Source: Burkholderiaceae bacterium (GTDB lineage: Bacteria; Pseudomonadota; Gammaproteobacteria; Burkholderiales; Burkholderiaceae_C). From it: a stretch of DNA of 64,000 nt. The position numbers and the translations under genes are program-made. Under the pieces are notes generated by a model. It worked only from the letters and a program-made list of their open reading frames with translations, was not told where the DNA came from and did not search any database. The stretch covers positions 124,001 through 188,000 of the forward strand of contig CAJYPV010000020.1 of the NCBI GenBank assembly GCA_913776825.1. Reading direction: 5' to 3'. Positions 18,023-27,982 of this stretch are shown in pieces; the stretch's first letter is position 1, and each line of letters opens with the position of its first letter.

Positions 18023-19840
18023 TCAGCGCGTCAGCGCCTGCGTGCGCGTCTGCAGCCAGGCGAGCGCGTCGCCGTCCACCAGCGGCGCCAGGCGGCGACG
18101 CACCTCGTCGTGATAGGCATTCAGCCAGGCCAGTTCCTCATCGCTGAGCAGGTCGATCGCGATGCAACGGGTGTCGATCGGGCAGAGCGTGAGGGTTTCG
18201 AAGGCCAGCATCTCGCCGAACTGGCCTTGTTCCGGCGTCTCGCGCTGGACATTCAGCACCAGGTTTTCGATGCGCACGCCCCATTGCCCGGGACGATACA
18301 GACCGGGCTCGATCGAGGTGATCATGCCCGGCTCCATCGCCATGTGGGCGTCCGGCACCGCCTTGGAAATGCTCTGCGGACCTTCATGCACATTCATGAA
18401 GTAGCCGACGCCGTGACCGGTGCCATGGCCGTAATCCAGACCGTGCGCCCACAGCGGCGCGCGGGCGATGGCGTCCAGCATCGGGCTGAGCGTGCCGCGC
18501 GGGAACACGGTGCGCGACAGCGCGATCGTGCCCTTCAGCACCAGCGTGTAATCGCGCCGCTGCGCCTCGCTGACCTGGCCGATCGGCCAGACGCGGGTGA
18601 TGTCGGTGGTGCCGCCGAGGTACTGGCCGCCGGAGTCGATCAGCAGCAGACCGTCGCCCTCGATGGCGGAGAACGCGTCCGGCATCGCGCGGTAATGCGG
18701 CTGGGCGCCGTTGGCATTGAAGCCGGCAATGGTCGAGAACGACAGGCCGACGAAACCGGGCCGCTTGGCGCGTTCCGCAGTCAGCCGTTCGTCGACGGTG
18801 AGCTCGGTCAGCGCCTCGCCGCGCGCCTGCGCGGCTTCGAACCAGGCGTAGAACGCGCACATCGCGGCGCCGTCCTGCTCCATGGCCTGGCGCACGAATT
18901 GCGCTTCGGCGGCATTCTTGCGGCTCTTCAGCAAGGTGCTCGGGTTGATGGCCTCGATCACCGCCGCGCCCGCCGGCAGCGCTTCCCGCAAGCCCAGCGT
19001 GACGCGACGCGGATCGATCAGCACCGCCGCCGTCGGCGACAACGCGCCCAGCGCCGCGCGGGCCTGGTCGTAATCCGTCAGCGTGACGCCGTCGGCGGCG
19101 AGCCGCTGCGTCAGGGCCGCGTCCACCTTGCCGGGGCGCACGAACAGCCTCACGCGCTGCGCATCCACCAGCGCATGTGCCAGGAACACCGGGTTGTAGG
19201 TGACGTCGGAGCCGCGCAGGTTGAGCAGCCACGCCACATCGTCCACGCTGGAGATCAGGTGATGGCTGGCGCCCTTGTCGGCCATCGCGGCGCGCACCTG
19301 GGCGAGCTTGTCCGCACGGCTGACGGTCGCCTGCGGCGCCGCATGTTCATAGATGGGGGCATCCGGCAGATCGGGGCGGTCGTCCCAGGCCTGATCGATC
19401 AGATCCAGCTGGGTGTTGATCTGGATGCGACGTGCGCCCAGCGCGGCGCGCAGTTGCTGCGCCAGCGCCAGTCCCAGCACCTGGCCATCGACGGCCAGGG
19501 TCTGGCCGGGTTGCAGCCGCTCGGCCAGCCAGCCGATGTGATGGGTGGCGGCGCCGGTCGGGATCTTGAACAGCGCGATGCCGCTGCCGTCGAGTTCACG
19601 CTCGGCCTGGGTCCAATAGCGGCTGTCGGCGAACAGCACGGCCTCGTCCCGTGTCACGACCAGGGTGGCCATGGAGCCGGTGAATCCGGAGAGCCACTCG
19701 CGACCCTGCCAGCGGCGCGGCAAATACTCGGACAGATGCGGATCGGCCGACGGCACGAGCACGGCATGCGCGTCAGCCGCGCGCAGCGCGTCCCTCAGGC
19801 GGGAAATGCGCAGCTTGATCTGGGAAATGCGGGTGTCCAT
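18023..19840 (-). CDS. Xaa-Pro aminopeptidase (M24B, long AmpP form)
   Basis: A 605-residue metallopeptidase that removes an N-terminal residue preceding proline. It has the three-domain arrangement of the long aminopeptidase P form: two creatinase-N-like domains (start RISRLRDALRAADAHAVLVPS) and a C-terminal pita-bread catalytic domain. Metal ligands are visible as Asp in LLLIDSGG and TTDITRVW, His in HGTGHGVGYFMNVHEGP, Glu in ITSIEPGLY and Glu in VRIENLVLNV. It is probably cytoplasmic. It lies 157 bases downstream of kynA on the same strand and may be read through from the kyn operon, but no functional link is required. Confidence 0.94.
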   Translation of the reverse strand: MDTRISQIKLRISRLRDALRAADAHAVLVPSADPHLSEYLPRRWQGREWLSGFTGSMATLVVTRDEAVLFADSRYWTQAERELDGSGIALFKIPTGAATHHIGWLAERLQPGQTLAVDGQVLGLALAQQLRAALGARRIQINTQLDLIDQAWDDRPDLPDAPIYEHAAPQATVSRADKLAQVRAAMADKGASHHLISSVDDVAWLLNLRGSDVTYNPVFLAHALVDAQRVRLFVRPGKVDAALTQRLAADGVTLTDYDQARAALGALSPTAAVLIDPRRVTLGLREALPAGAAVIEAINPSTLLKSRKNAAEAQFVRQAMEQDGAAMCAFYAWFEAAQARGEALTELTVDERLTAERAKRPGFVGLSFSTIAGFNANGAQPHYRAMPDAFSAIEGDGLLLIDSGGQYLGGTTDITRVWPIGQVSEAQRRDYTLVLKGTIALSRTVFPRGTLSPMLDAIARAPLWAHGLDYGHGTGHGVGYFMNVHEGPQSISKAVPDAHMAMEPGMITSIEPGLYRPGQWGVRIENLVLNVQRETPEQGQFGEMLAFETLTLCPIDTRCIAIDLLSDEELAWLNAYHDEVRRRLAPLVDGDALAWLQTRTQALTR

Positions 19841-19997
19841 GAGGGAGCCTCGGAGGGTTGGCAGGCGGCGGCGGGATCGGCCGGGCCCACGGGGACGACG
19901 GTGCGCCGATTGTAGAAGCGCGCCTGCGCCGCCGAGCGTCCCACGCGGCCCCGAGCGGGCCGCTGATCGACCGTCGCCGACCGGCGGTCCCGCGCGC

Positions 19998-20936
19998 TCA
20001 CAGTTCGGTGCGCAGGGCCCAGAGCTCCGGGAACAGCACCACGTCGAGCATCTTGCGCAGATAGCTCACGCCGCCGGTGCCGCCGGTGCCGCGCTTGAAG
20101 CCGATCACCCGCTCCACCGTGGTCACATGGCGGAAGCGCCACAGCCGGAAAGCGTCCTCCAGATCGACGAGTTCCTCACCCATCTGATAGAGATCCCAAT
20201 GCGCCTTCGGATCGCGGTAAACCTGCAGCCAGGCGGCGGTGACGCCGTCGTCCGCGACATAGGGCTGGGTCCAGTCGCGCTCGCGGTGGCTGAGCGGCAC
20301 CTCGATGCCGCGTCGCTGCATCAGCCGCAGCACTTCGTCATACAGCGACGGCGCTTCGTACGCGGCCTGCACGGCCGCCAGCAGCGCGGGTCGGTGCGCA
20401 TGCGGCTTGAGCATCGCGGCATTCTTGTTGCCCAGCATGAATTCGATCTGCCGATATTGCGCGCTCTGGAAGCCGCTGCTGTTGGACAGATACGGCCGGA
20501 TCGCGGAGTACTCGGGCGGCGTCATCGTGGCCAGCACATCCCAGGCATGCACCAGCTGTTCCATGATGCGCGACACCCGCGCCAGCATCTTGAAGGCTTC
20601 GGGCAACTGATCCGCCGCCACCTGCGTCACCGCGCCGTGCAGCTCATGCAGCATCAGCTTCATCCACAACTCGGAGGTCTGATGCTGCACGATGAACAGC
20701 ATCTCGTTGTGGTCGGGCGAGAGCGGATGCTGCGCGCTCAGCACCTGGTCCAGATGCAGATAGTCGCCATAGCTCATGTCCCGCGAGAAATCGAGCTGCG
20801 CGCCTTCCTGCTGGACGATGGCCTCACCAGCGCCGCGCGGTGCTGTGACCGCCGATGCGCCACTCGCCGCGGCGTTGGGCGATTCATTCGGCGCGCGGTC
20901 CGCGCCGCCGCCCTGTCCGTGCATCGGGCAGCTCAT
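19998..20936 (-). CDS. kynA: Tryptophan 2,3-dioxygenase
   Basis: Heme enzyme that opens the indole ring of L-tryptophan to give N-formylkynurenine, the first step of the kynurenine pathway. It has 312 residues, slightly longer than many bacterial forms because of an Ala/Gly-rich N-terminal leader before the core ([19 protein letters not shown]). Conserved features include [18 protein letters not shown] and the proposed heme-ligand His in [20 protein letters not shown]. The ATG at 20936 overlaps the kynU stop (ATGA), so the two are translationally coupled. The order on the transcript is kynB-kynU-kynA. Confidence 0.97.
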   Translation of the reverse strand: MSCPMHGQGGGADRAPNESPNAAASGASAVTAPRGAGEAIVQQEGAQLDFSRDMSYGDYLHLDQVLSAQHPLSPDHNEMLFIVQHQTSELWMKLMLHELHGAVTQVAADQLPEAFKMLARVSRIMEQLVHAWDVLATMTPPEYSAIRPYLSNSSGFQSAQYRQIEFMLGNKNAAMLKPHAHRPALLAAVQAAYEAPSLYDEVLRLMQRRGIEVPLSHRERDWTQPYVADDGVTAAWLQVYRDPKAHWDLYQMGEELVDLEDAFRLWRFRHVTTVERVIGFKRGTGGTGGVSYLRKMLDVVLFPELWALRTEL

Positions 20937-22231
20937 GTCACCGCCGCCTTCTGGTTGAAGCGGGCCTCGCGCCATTGCGCCGTGCTCAGCACCTGGTAGA
21001 GATGCTCGACCGCATCCCACACATCGGCGAAGCCCACATACAGCGGCGTGAAACCGAAGCGCAGGATGTGCGGCACCTGGTCCAGCCGGGTCGGATCGCC
21101 GGCGCGGAAGTCGCCGATCACGCCGCGCTCGATCAGCGCCTGGATCACCGCATAGCCGGCCTGCGTCAGCGGGTCCTTCAGCGCCAGACAGACCTGGCTG
21201 CCGCGCGCCTCGGCATCGCGTGGCGAGACGACGGTCACGCCCAGCGTGCCGCAGCGGTCCTCGGCCAGTTGCGCGAACAGCTCGGTCAAGGCCAGCGACT
21301 TCTCGCGCAGCGCGGCCATGCCGCCCAGCGGCTCGGCGGCCAGCAGCGTGTCCACGCCGCATTCCAGCGCCGCCGTCGACAGGATGGCCGGGGTGCCGCA
21401 GATGTAGCGCTTGATGCCGGCGGCCGGCTGGTAGCGGGTGCTGAACTCAAACGGCGCTGCATGGCCCAGCCAGCCGGACAGCGGCTGCCAGAAGCGGTCC
21501 GCATGACGCGGATGTGCCCACACGAAGGCCGGTGCGCCGGGTCCCCCGTTGAGGTATTTGTAGCCGCAGCCGATGGCGAAATCCGCCTCGGCGCCGTGCA
21601 GGTCGACCGGCACCGCGCCGGCCGAGTGCGCCAAGTCCCACACCGTCAGCGCGCCGGCGGCATGAGCAGCGGCGGTGACCGCGCGCATGTCGTGCTTCGC
21701 GCCGGTGCGGTAGTTGACTTCGGTGAGCATCAGCACCGCCAGTTGATCGTTCAGATGCGCGGCGATCTCGGCCGGGCTGTCGACCAGCGTCAGCGTCGCG
21801 CCATGCTGTTCGGCCAGGCTTTCGGCGATGTAGAGATCGGTCGGAAAGTTGCTGCGCTCCGACACGATCACGCGGCGCGTCGGGCTGTCCGCCTGGACGA
21901 TGCGCAGCGCCGCGCTCAGCACCTTGAACAGGTTGAGCGAAGTGGAATCCGCCACGATCACCTCACCGGGCCGCGCGCCGATCAGCCGGCCGATCTTGTC
22001 GCCGATGCGGCTCGGCAGGTCCATCCAGCCGGCGGTGTTCCAGCTCTTGATCAGGTCCTGGCCCCATTCCTGGGTGATGACCTGCTGCACGCGGGCCGCG
22101 GTGCTCCTGGGCATCGCGCCGAGCGAATTGCCATCGAGATAGATGACGCCCGGCGGCAGGCTGAATTGGTCTTTGAGACGGGCCAGCGGATCGGCCGCAT
22201 CCCGCGCGAGGCAGTCATGGCGTGTGGTCAT
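20933..22231 (-). CDS. kynU: Kynureninase
   Basis: PLP-dependent hydrolase converting kynurenine to anthranilate and alanine. At 432 residues it is of normal length. The N-terminus contains [13 protein letters not shown], and the PLP-binding lysine is in [14 protein letters not shown]. The substrate region includes [18 protein letters not shown]. It is the middle gene of kynBUA. Anthranilate could then feed catabolism or tryptophan resynthesis. Confidence 0.97.
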   Translation of the reverse strand: MTTRHDCLARDAADPLARLKDQFSLPPGVIYLDGNSLGAMPRSTAARVQQVITQEWGQDLIKSWNTAGWMDLPSRIGDKIGRLIGARPGEVIVADSTSLNLFKVLSAALRIVQADSPTRRVIVSERSNFPTDLYIAESLAEQHGATLTLVDSPAEIAAHLNDQLAVLMLTEVNYRTGAKHDMRAVTAAAHAAGALTVWDLAHSAGAVPVDLHGAEADFAIGCGYKYLNGGPGAPAFVWAHPRHADRFWQPLSGWLGHAAPFEFSTRYQPAAGIKRYICGTPAILSTAALECGVDTLLAAEPLGGMAALREKSLALTELFAQLAEDRCGTLGVTVVSPRDAEARGSQVCLALKDPLTQAGYAVIQALIERGVIGDFRAGDPTRLDQVPHILRFGFTPLYVGFADVWDAVEHLYQVLSTAQWREARFNQKAAVT

Positions 22232-22295
22232 GCGAGGTCCAGAGGGAAAGCAGGAGGGAAGGCAGGAGCGAAAGCAGGAGGAAAGGACTTCGACG

Positions 22296-22934
22296 TCACA
22301 GCGAGCGCAGCACCGCGCGCACCGGCGAGGCGCAGGCGCCGGCCAGTTTGAGCGGCAGGGCGATCAGCTCGTAGTCGCCTTCGGGCACGTCGTCGAGCAC
22401 CAGGTTCTCCAGCACCCGCAGATTCAGGCGCAGCAGCTGCTGATGGCTGTCCAGGGTCTTGCTGGTGGCCGGGTCGACCGAGGGCGTGTCCAGCCCGATC
22501 AGGCGCACGCCTCGCTCGGCCAGCCAGGCGACGGTTTCCGGCGCATAGGCGCTGAAGTCGGGATTCCACACCGTGTCGGCGCGCTGGTTGCAGCGCACCA
22601 GCACGCGCGGCGGCAGGTCCTGCTGCGCATGCTGCAGATGCTCGATGCGGATCAGCGGTCCGCAGTCGATCGCATGGATCACGCGGCAGGGACCGAGATA
22701 GGGATCCAGCGCTACCTCGGCCGCGCTGGGCATGCCGTCGGCGTAATGCAGCGGCGCATCGGCATGCGCGCCCACATGCGGCGAGAGCGTGATCGCGCTC
22801 AGATTGACCGGACAGTCCGGCGAGAGGCGCGCCGTCCAGCGCAGCGCATACGGCTCATCGCCGGGAAAGATGGGGGCGTCGGGGGCCACCACGGGCGAGA
22901 TGTCCCACAGGTGTCGTTGGCTCATGGCGTTCAT
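22296..22934 (-). CDS. kynB: Kynurenine formamidase (bacterial cyclase-type arylformamidase)
   Basis: Hydrolyses N-formylkynurenine to kynurenine and formate, step two of the pathway. A 212-residue cyclase-family metal enzyme. The metal-binding motif is present as HVGAHADAPLHY, close to the usual HxGTHxDxP, and the start MSQRHLWDISPVV is typical of KynB. Two in-frame starts nine bases apart (22934 and 22925) are both plausible. It is the first gene of the kyn operon. Its promoter must lie in the 229-base gap shared with the divergent thioesterase gene. Confidence 0.95.
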   Translation of the reverse strand: MNAMSQRHLWDISPVVAPDAPIFPGDEPYALRWTARLSPDCPVNLSAITLSPHVGAHADAPLHYADGMPSAAEVALDPYLGPCRVIHAIDCGPLIRIEHLQHAQQDLPPRVLVRCNQRADTVWNPDFSAYAPETVAWLAERGVRLIGLDTPSVDPATSKTLDSHQQLLRLNLRVLENLVLDDVPEGDYELIALPLKLAGACASPVRAVLRSL

Positions 22935-23163
22935 CCGTTCTGGGCCGGTGCCTTCGGACCGACGGCATGTCGGGAGGGACCGGGTTCAGCGCCGCGCACC
23001 TTATCGCGGGGGTTCGGGTCGTGGTGTCGGTTAATTCCAACAAGGCCGCGCCGCTTTGGCAAGGCGTCCCCGGGCGATGACCGCGAGCGGGAAGGGGACG
23101 ATATGGTTGGGCCGTTCGGGCTGCCCACGCGCGGTGCCGATCCCCACGACTCTGGAGCTGACC
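22935..23163. promoter_or_regulatory. Divergent control region between kynB and the thioesterase gene
   Basis: A 229-base intergenic region that must hold both promoters. The segment around 23030-23040 (GGTTAATTCCAAC) is the only AT-rich patch. I could not identify clear -35/-10 pairs or a regulator site. Confidence 0.4.
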
Positions 23164-23604
23164 ATGGAGCCTGTGTTCGAACGTGAGGTGCTGGTGCGCT
23201 TCGGTCACTGCGATCCCGGCGGGACCGTGTTCTTCGCGCGCTACTTCGAGATGCTGCAGGCCTTCGTCGAGGACTGGTTCAACGAGGGGCTGCAGGTCGA
23301 CTATGCCGAGCTGATCGGCACCCGGCACATCGGTCTGCCCACGGTGCAGTTGCAGACGCGTTTCGAGCGCATCAGCCGGCTCGGTGAGCGGCTCACCCAG
23401 CGGCTGTGGATCGAGCGCGTCGGGCGCAGCTCGCTGACGCTGCGCATCAGCTTCGATGGGCCCGACGGGCCGCGCGCGGCCTTCGGCCAGGTGCTGGTCT
23501 GCACCTCGCAGCTGAGCCATCAGTCCCAGGCCTTTCCGGAAGACGTGCGGGCCGCGTTGCTGCGCGCGGTGGGGCCACGGACGCGGCCGGGTGCGGCGGA
23601 TTGA
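23164..23604 (+). CDS. Hotdog-fold acyl-CoA thioesterase (4-hydroxybenzoyl-CoA thioesterase-like)
   Basis: A 146-residue single hotdog domain. The conserved catalytic Asp lies in FGHCDPGGTVFFARYFEMLQ, characteristic of the 4HBT/YbgC-like group that hydrolyses aryl- or acyl-CoA thioesters. The ATG at 23164 is taken because the conserved first strand (EREVLVRFGHCD) begins five residues in. It lies upstream of glutaryl-CoA dehydrogenase on the same strand with a 238-base gap. A role in CoA-ester turnover during amino-acid or aromatic catabolism is inferred from this context. The precise substrate is unknown. Confidence 0.85.
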   Translation: MEPVFEREVLVRFGHCDPGGTVFFARYFEMLQAFVEDWFNEGLQVDYAELIGTRHIGLPTVQLQTRFERISRLGERLTQRLWIERVGRSSLTLRISFDGPDGPRAAFGQVLVCTSQLSHQSQAFPEDVRAALLRAVGPRTRPGAAD

Positions 23605-23697
23605 CCCGATCACGCCGCCAGTCCCGTGCGATGCCTGACCTCCAGGTGACGGCGGGCGTGAAGCGTCGGCGGTAGCATGCTTTGTCGGCGGCGCTGG

Positions 23698-23740
23698 GGA
23701 AGCTCCGCCTCACTCCGGCGAGGCGCTTTGCAGAGCTTCC
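23698..23740 (+). repeat. Nested inverted repeat upstream of gcdH
   Basis: Outer arms GGAAGCTC (23698-23705) and GAGCTTCC (23733-23740) enclose inner arms CGCCTC (23706-23711) and GAGGCG (23720-23725), with a seven-base bulge on one side. It sits about 100 bases before the gcdH start and could be a terminator for the thioesterase transcript, a leader structure or a REP-type element. Confidence 0.45.
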
Positions 23741-23842
23741 TCAGGAGTGATGCAGCGCTTCCCTGGAGCGTCGTCCATCCACCGCATAGGCCCTGTGCGC
23801 TGCGGCTGCCCCGGCAGTCCGGCGCCTCACGAGAGAGACATC

Positions 23843-25027
23843 ATGAGCAAGACCTCCAAGGCGCAGTTTCACTGGGACGATCCGCTGCTGCTGGATCATC
23901 AGTTGAGCGAGGATGAGCGCGCCGTGCGCGACGCGGCCCAGGCCTACTGTCAGGACCGGCTCGCGCCCCGGGTGCTGGAGGCCTTCCGCCATGAGAAGAC
24001 CGATGCGGCGATCTTCCGCGAGATGGGCGAACTGGGCCTGCTCGGCGCGACGATTCCGGAGGCCTACGGCGGCGCGGGCCTGAACTATGTCTGCTACGGC
24101 CTGATCGCGCGCGAGGTCGAGCGGGTCGACAGCGGCTACCGCTCGATGATGAGCGTGCAGAGCTCGCTGGTGATGGTGCCCATCCATGAATTCGGCAACG
24201 AGGCCACGCGCCGCAAATACCTGCCGCGCCTGGCCAGTGGCGAATGGATCGGCTGCTTCGGACTGACCGAACCCAACCATGGCTCCGACCCCGGATCGAT
24301 GATCACCCGCGCCCGCAAGGTCGATGGCGGCTATTCGCTCAGCGGCAGCAAGATGTGGATCACCAACAGCCCGATCGCGGATGTCTTCGTGGTCTGGGCC
24401 AAGGACGACGACGGCCAGATCCGCGGCTTCGTGCTGGAGAAGGGCTGGAAGGGCCTGAGCGCGCCGGCGATCCACGGCAAGGTCGGCCTGCGGGCATCGA
24501 TCACCGGGGAGATCGTCATGGACGAGGTCTTCTGCCCGGAAGAAAACGCCTTCCCCGACGTGCGCGGTCTCAAGGGCCCGTTCACCTGCCTCAACAGCGC
24601 GCGCTATGGCATCGCCTGGGGCGCCTTGGGCGCTGCCGAGGCCTGCTGGCACACGGCGCGCCAATACACGATGGACCGTCAGCAATTCGGCAAGCCGCTG
24701 GCGGCGAATCAGCTGGTGCAGAAGAAGCTGGCCGACATGCAGACCGAGATCACGCTGGGCCTGCAAGGCTGCCTGCGCCTGGGCCGGATGAAAGACGACG
24801 GCACGGCCGCGGTGGAGATCACGTCCATCATGAAGCGCAACAGCTGCGGCAAGGCGTTGGACATCGCCCGCACCGCGCGCGACATGCTGGGCGGCAACGG
24901 CATCAGCGATGAATTCGGCATCGCCCGCCATTTGGTCAACCTCGAGGTGGTCAACACCTATGAGGGCACCCACGACATCCATGCGCTGATCCTGGGTCGC
25001 GCGCAGACGGGCATTGCGGCCTTCTAA
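23843..25027 (+). CDS. gcdH: Glutaryl-CoA dehydrogenase
   Basis: FAD acyl-CoA dehydrogenase that oxidises and decarboxylates glutaryl-CoA to crotonyl-CoA in lysine, tryptophan and related degradation. It has 394 residues from the ATG at 23843, which precedes the typical start [17 protein letters not shown]. Diagnostic features are [34 protein letters not shown] and the catalytic Glu in [17 protein letters not shown] longer in-frame start at 23747 adds unrelated sequence and is rejected. Proximity to kynBUA fits amino-acid catabolism, although this kyn branch ends at anthranilate rather than glutaryl-CoA. Confidence 0.96.
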   Translation: MSKTSKAQFHWDDPLLLDHQLSEDERAVRDAAQAYCQDRLAPRVLEAFRHEKTDAAIFREMGELGLLGATIPEAYGGAGLNYVCYGLIAREVERVDSGYRSMMSVQSSLVMVPIHEFGNEATRRKYLPRLASGEWIGCFGLTEPNHGSDPGSMITRARKVDGGYSLSGSKMWITNSPIADVFVVWAKDDDGQIRGFVLEKGWKGLSAPAIHGKVGLRASITGEIVMDEVFCPEENAFPDVRGLKGPFTCLNSARYGIAWGALGAAEACWHTARQYTMDRQQFGKPLAANQLVQKKLADMQTEITLGLQGCLRLGRMKDDGTAAVEITSIMKRNSCGKALDIARTARDMLGGNGISDEFGIARHLVNLEVVNTYEGTHDIHALILGRAQTGIAAF

Positions 25028-25050
25028 GCCGGCGTTCTGAGGCGGCGCCC

Positions 25051-25075
25051 GCGCCGAGCGGTCTGCGCTCGGCGC
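25051..25075. terminator. Strong hairpin between convergent gcdH and EamA genes
   Basis: A perfect 10-base stem, GCGCCGAGCG / CGCTCGGCGC, with a 5-base loop, 23 bases after the gcdH stop. There is no T-run. It probably acts as a bidirectional terminator or RNA-end stabiliser. Confidence 0.6.
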
Positions 25076-25149
25076 TCTGCGCGTCGCGCTCAACGCGAAC
25101 CTTCAGCGTTCAGCGCTGATCGCTGATCGCTCACGGCACATCTCCTCGC

Positions 25150-26118
25150 TCAGCGCTTCGGCTGCCGCGCCAGCCACACCCCCACCGCCGTCAGGCCCAT
25201 GCCGAGCAGGGCCAGCCCGTGCAGGGTTTCGCCGAACAGCGCCCAGGCGATCAAGGCGGTGGTGGGCGGGGTGAGATAGAACAGGCTGGCGACATGCACC
25301 GCGCTGCCGCGCCGGATCAGCAGGTTCAGCAAACTGACCGCGCCGATCGACAGCACGCCCACCAGCCAGGCCAGCGCGAACAGGAACTGTCCGGTCCAGC
25401 GCACCTGCATCTGCTCGGTGAGCGCCGCCGCCGCAGCGGTCAGCACCAGACAGGGCACGAACTGGATGATCGCGCCGGTGCGCAAGTCGAAGGACGGGCA
25501 GAACCGCTTTTGATAGAGCGTGCCGGCCGTGATGCCGGCCAGGGCCAGCACGGCCGGCAGCAGCATGGTGGAGAGCGCCGCCCACGGCACCGAAGCGATC
25601 TTCTGCGCCACCACCAGGGCCACGCCGATCAGTCCCAGCGCCAGGCCCGTCCATTGCAGCGGCCGGATCTGTTCTCCGAGAAACGCCCGTGCGCCCAGCG
25701 CCGTCACCAAGGGCTGCAGGCCCACCACCAAGGCGGTGATGCCGGCGGGCAGGCCGTGGCTGATGGCGGTGAACACGCCGCCCAGATACACCCCATGCAC
25801 CAGCAGACCCGAGACGGCGATGTGGCCCCAGGCGCGTCGGTCGGCGGGCCAGGGCGCTCGGGCGGCCAGCACCACGCCGGCCATCAACACCAGCACCGCG
25901 GCGTACCGCCAGGCAAGAAACGTCAGCGGCTCCGCATCCGGCAGACCGAATTTCGCGCCGATGAAACCGGTGCTCCAGAGCGCCACGAACAGCAGCGGAA
26001 AGAAGCGGTCGGCGGCCGGCGCGCTGGAGCGGCCGGTGGCGGGCGCGTCCTGCGCGCCAGCGGGCGATGGCGTGATGCCGCGGGAGGATGAAGAGCCGGA
26101 GCTGGGATCAGGACGCAT
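25150..26118 (-). CDS. EamA/DMT-family membrane transporter
   Basis: A 322-residue drug/metabolite-type exporter with two EamA repeats and about ten transmembrane helices. Repeat features are FVALWSTGFIGAKFGLPDAEP at the start of repeat one and the internal AFLGEQIRPLQWTGLALG that closes it. A polar, Ser/Pro/Ala-rich tail of about 35 residues precedes helix one. A shorter start inside this tail is possible because the ribosome-binding site at 26118 is weak. Substrates of such proteins range from amino acids to drugs and cannot be told from sequence. Confidence 0.9.
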   Translation of the reverse strand: MRPDPSSGSSSSRGITPSPAGAQDAPATGRSSAPAADRFFPLLFVALWSTGFIGAKFGLPDAEPLTFLAWRYAAVLVLMAGVVLAARAPWPADRRAWGHIAVSGLLVHGVYLGGVFTAISHGLPAGITALVVGLQPLVTALGARAFLGEQIRPLQWTGLALGLIGVALVVAQKIASVPWAALSTMLLPAVLALAGITAGTLYQKRFCPSFDLRTGAIIQFVPCLVLTAAAAALTEQMQVRWTGQFLFALAWLVGVLSIGAVSLLNLLIRRGSAVHVASLFYLTPPTTALIAWALFGETLHGLALLGMGLTAVGVWLARQPKR

Positions 26119-26231
26119 GAACGGCGCGACGACGTCACGCGGCCGCGGTGGAGCGCGGCGTCGATCGTCGTGGGGTCAGGGGTGAAGGGCGATCGCGGCA
26201 GCGCGTGCCGCGATCGTTCAGGCCCCGAGTG

Positions 26232-27776
26232 TCACACCTTGAAGGAGGCCACCGCAGCGGCCAGCACTTTGGCCTGGTTCTCCAGGCTGCTGGCGGCGGC
26301 CGCGCTTTCCTCGACCAACGCGGCATTCTGCTGCGTCACCTGATCCATCTGGGCGATGGCGTGGTTGATCTGTTCGATGCCGCGACTCTGTTCGACCGAG
26401 GCGCCCGAAATCTCATTCACCAGCTCGCTGACTCGGCCGATCTGGCCGACGATCTCCCGCATCGTGTCGCCGGCGGCGGCCACCTCGCGTCCGCCGGATT
26501 CGACGGTCGCGGCCGATTCGGCGATCAATCCCTTGATCTCCTTGGCTGCGGTGGCGCTGCGCTGCGCCAGGGTGCGAACCTCGCTGGCCACCACCGCGAA
26601 GCCGCGTCCGTTCTCGCCGGCGCGGGCGGCCTCGACTGCCGCATTCAGCGCCAGGATGTTGGTCTGGAAGGCGATGCTGTCGATGGTGCCCAGGATGTCG
26701 CCGATGCGGCGGCTGCTCTCGGTGATCGCGCCCATGGTGTGGACCACGCGATCCACCACCTCGCCGCCGCGGCGCGCGGTCTGGGCGGCGTCGCCCGCCA
26801 GCGAGGTCGCCATGCGGGCGCTGCCGGCGGTCTGGCGGACGGTGCCGGTGATCTCTTCCATCGAGCTGGCGGTTTCTTCCAGGCTGCTGGCTTGTTCTTC
26901 GGTGCGGCTGGACAGGTCGAGATTGCCGGTGGCGATTTCGGTCGACGCGGTGGTCACCGAATCCACGCCGGTGCGCACCTGCGTCACCAATCCACGCAGG
27001 CTGAGCACCATGCGCTGCAGGCTGCGCTGCAGATCGCCGAGTTCATCGGTGCGATCGGCCACCACGGCCTGGCTCAGGTCGCCAGCGGCGACGGCTTCCA
27101 TCGACCGCAGCGCCTCCTTCAGCGGCCGCGTGACCGAGCGCGTCGCCATCACGCCAAACGCCACGCCGGCGATGGCGCCGATCACCACGGCGATCAGCAG
27201 CAGGCGGGTGGTGTCGTCCACCGCCACCGAGGCTTCTTCGCCGGCGGCGGTCATCAGTTTTTCCTGCTGCTCGACCAGCTTCTGCAAGGCGTCCACATAG
27301 GTGAGCTGCAGGGGGCGGAGCCGATTCAGCAAATGGGCCTTGGCGCCGTCCAGGTCCTCGTTGGAGACCAGGCGGGTGAAGCCGTCCAGGCTCTCGCCAT
27401 AGGCCTTGCGCGCGTCCAGCGCCTGCGCCAGCAACTGGGTGGCGTTGGGATCACGGATGGTGGGGACGAGCGCGTCGTAGAGCTCGGTGGCCTTCTGCCG
27501 CGACTTGGCGATGCTCGCCAGTTCCTTCTGGCGCTCGGTGCCGGTATCGACCAACAGGGTGTTGCGGGAGTTGCGCGCTTGCTGATTCAGCTCGTCGTAG
27601 ATCCGGTTGATGGTGCGGACCTTGACGTAGCGGTCGTCGAGGATGTTGTCGAGCCGGGTATCGATGCGCACGAGGCCGCTGTGCGAGACCGCCGTCATCA
27701 TGATCATCAGCAGGATCAGCAGCCCGAAGGCCAGCGCGAGTCGTGTCCCGATGCGGAGCTTCAGCAAACCATTCAT
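26232..27776 (-). CDS. Methyl-accepting chemotaxis protein
   Basis: A 514-residue transmembrane chemoreceptor. One membrane helix near residues 10-30 is followed by a four-helix-bundle periplasmic sensor (4HB_MCP type, about 180 residues), a second membrane helix ([19 protein letters not shown]) and HAMP. The signalling domain has the highly conserved tip [20 protein letters not shown]. Methylation segments ([19 protein letters not shown]) are present. The C-terminus ends AVASFKV, with no NWETF-like CheR/CheB tether. Start supported by GGGAGA. No sigma-28 site was found upstream. The ligand is unknown. Confidence 0.95.
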   Translation of the reverse strand: MNGLLKLRIGTRLALAFGLLILLMIMMTAVSHSGLVRIDTRLDNILDDRYVKVRTINRIYDELNQQARNSRNTLLVDTGTERQKELASIAKSRQKATELYDALVPTIRDPNATQLLAQALDARKAYGESLDGFTRLVSNEDLDGAKAHLLNRLRPLQLTYVDALQKLVEQQEKLMTAAGEEASVAVDDTTRLLLIAVVIGAIAGVAFGVMATRSVTRPLKEALRSMEAVAAGDLSQAVVADRTDELGDLQRSLQRMVLSLRGLVTQVRTGVDSVTTASTEIATGNLDLSSRTEEQASSLEETASSMEEITGTVRQTAGSARMATSLAGDAAQTARRGGEVVDRVVHTMGAITESSRRIGDILGTIDSIAFQTNILALNAAVEAARAGENGRGFAVVASEVRTLAQRSATAAKEIKGLIAESAATVESGGREVAAAGDTMREIVGQIGRVSELVNEISGASVEQSRGIEQINHAIAQMDQVTQQNAALVEESAAAASSLENQAKVLAAAVASFKV

Positions 27777-27982
27777 TTTTTCTCCCTGGTTTTTCCGAAC
27801 CGATCGGTTTTAGCAGCGTCGACAACGCCGTGGCTGCGCGTGGTTCAGACGGGTCGGGAAAAAGTCGCGCTGAGCGGCTGCGCGCGCGGGCCGCGCTCAG
27901 CGAGCTGTCAGGAAGGCGGCGTCGCGCGGTAGATTGGCGGTCATCAGGACCGCAGAGTCCAGACCGGCAGGGGAGGGGAGTG

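Noticed and set aside
27777..27982. Sigma-28 promoter upstream of the chemoreceptor
   Set aside because: A TAAAA hexamer is present on the minus strand, but no GCCGA-type element lies at the required spacing.
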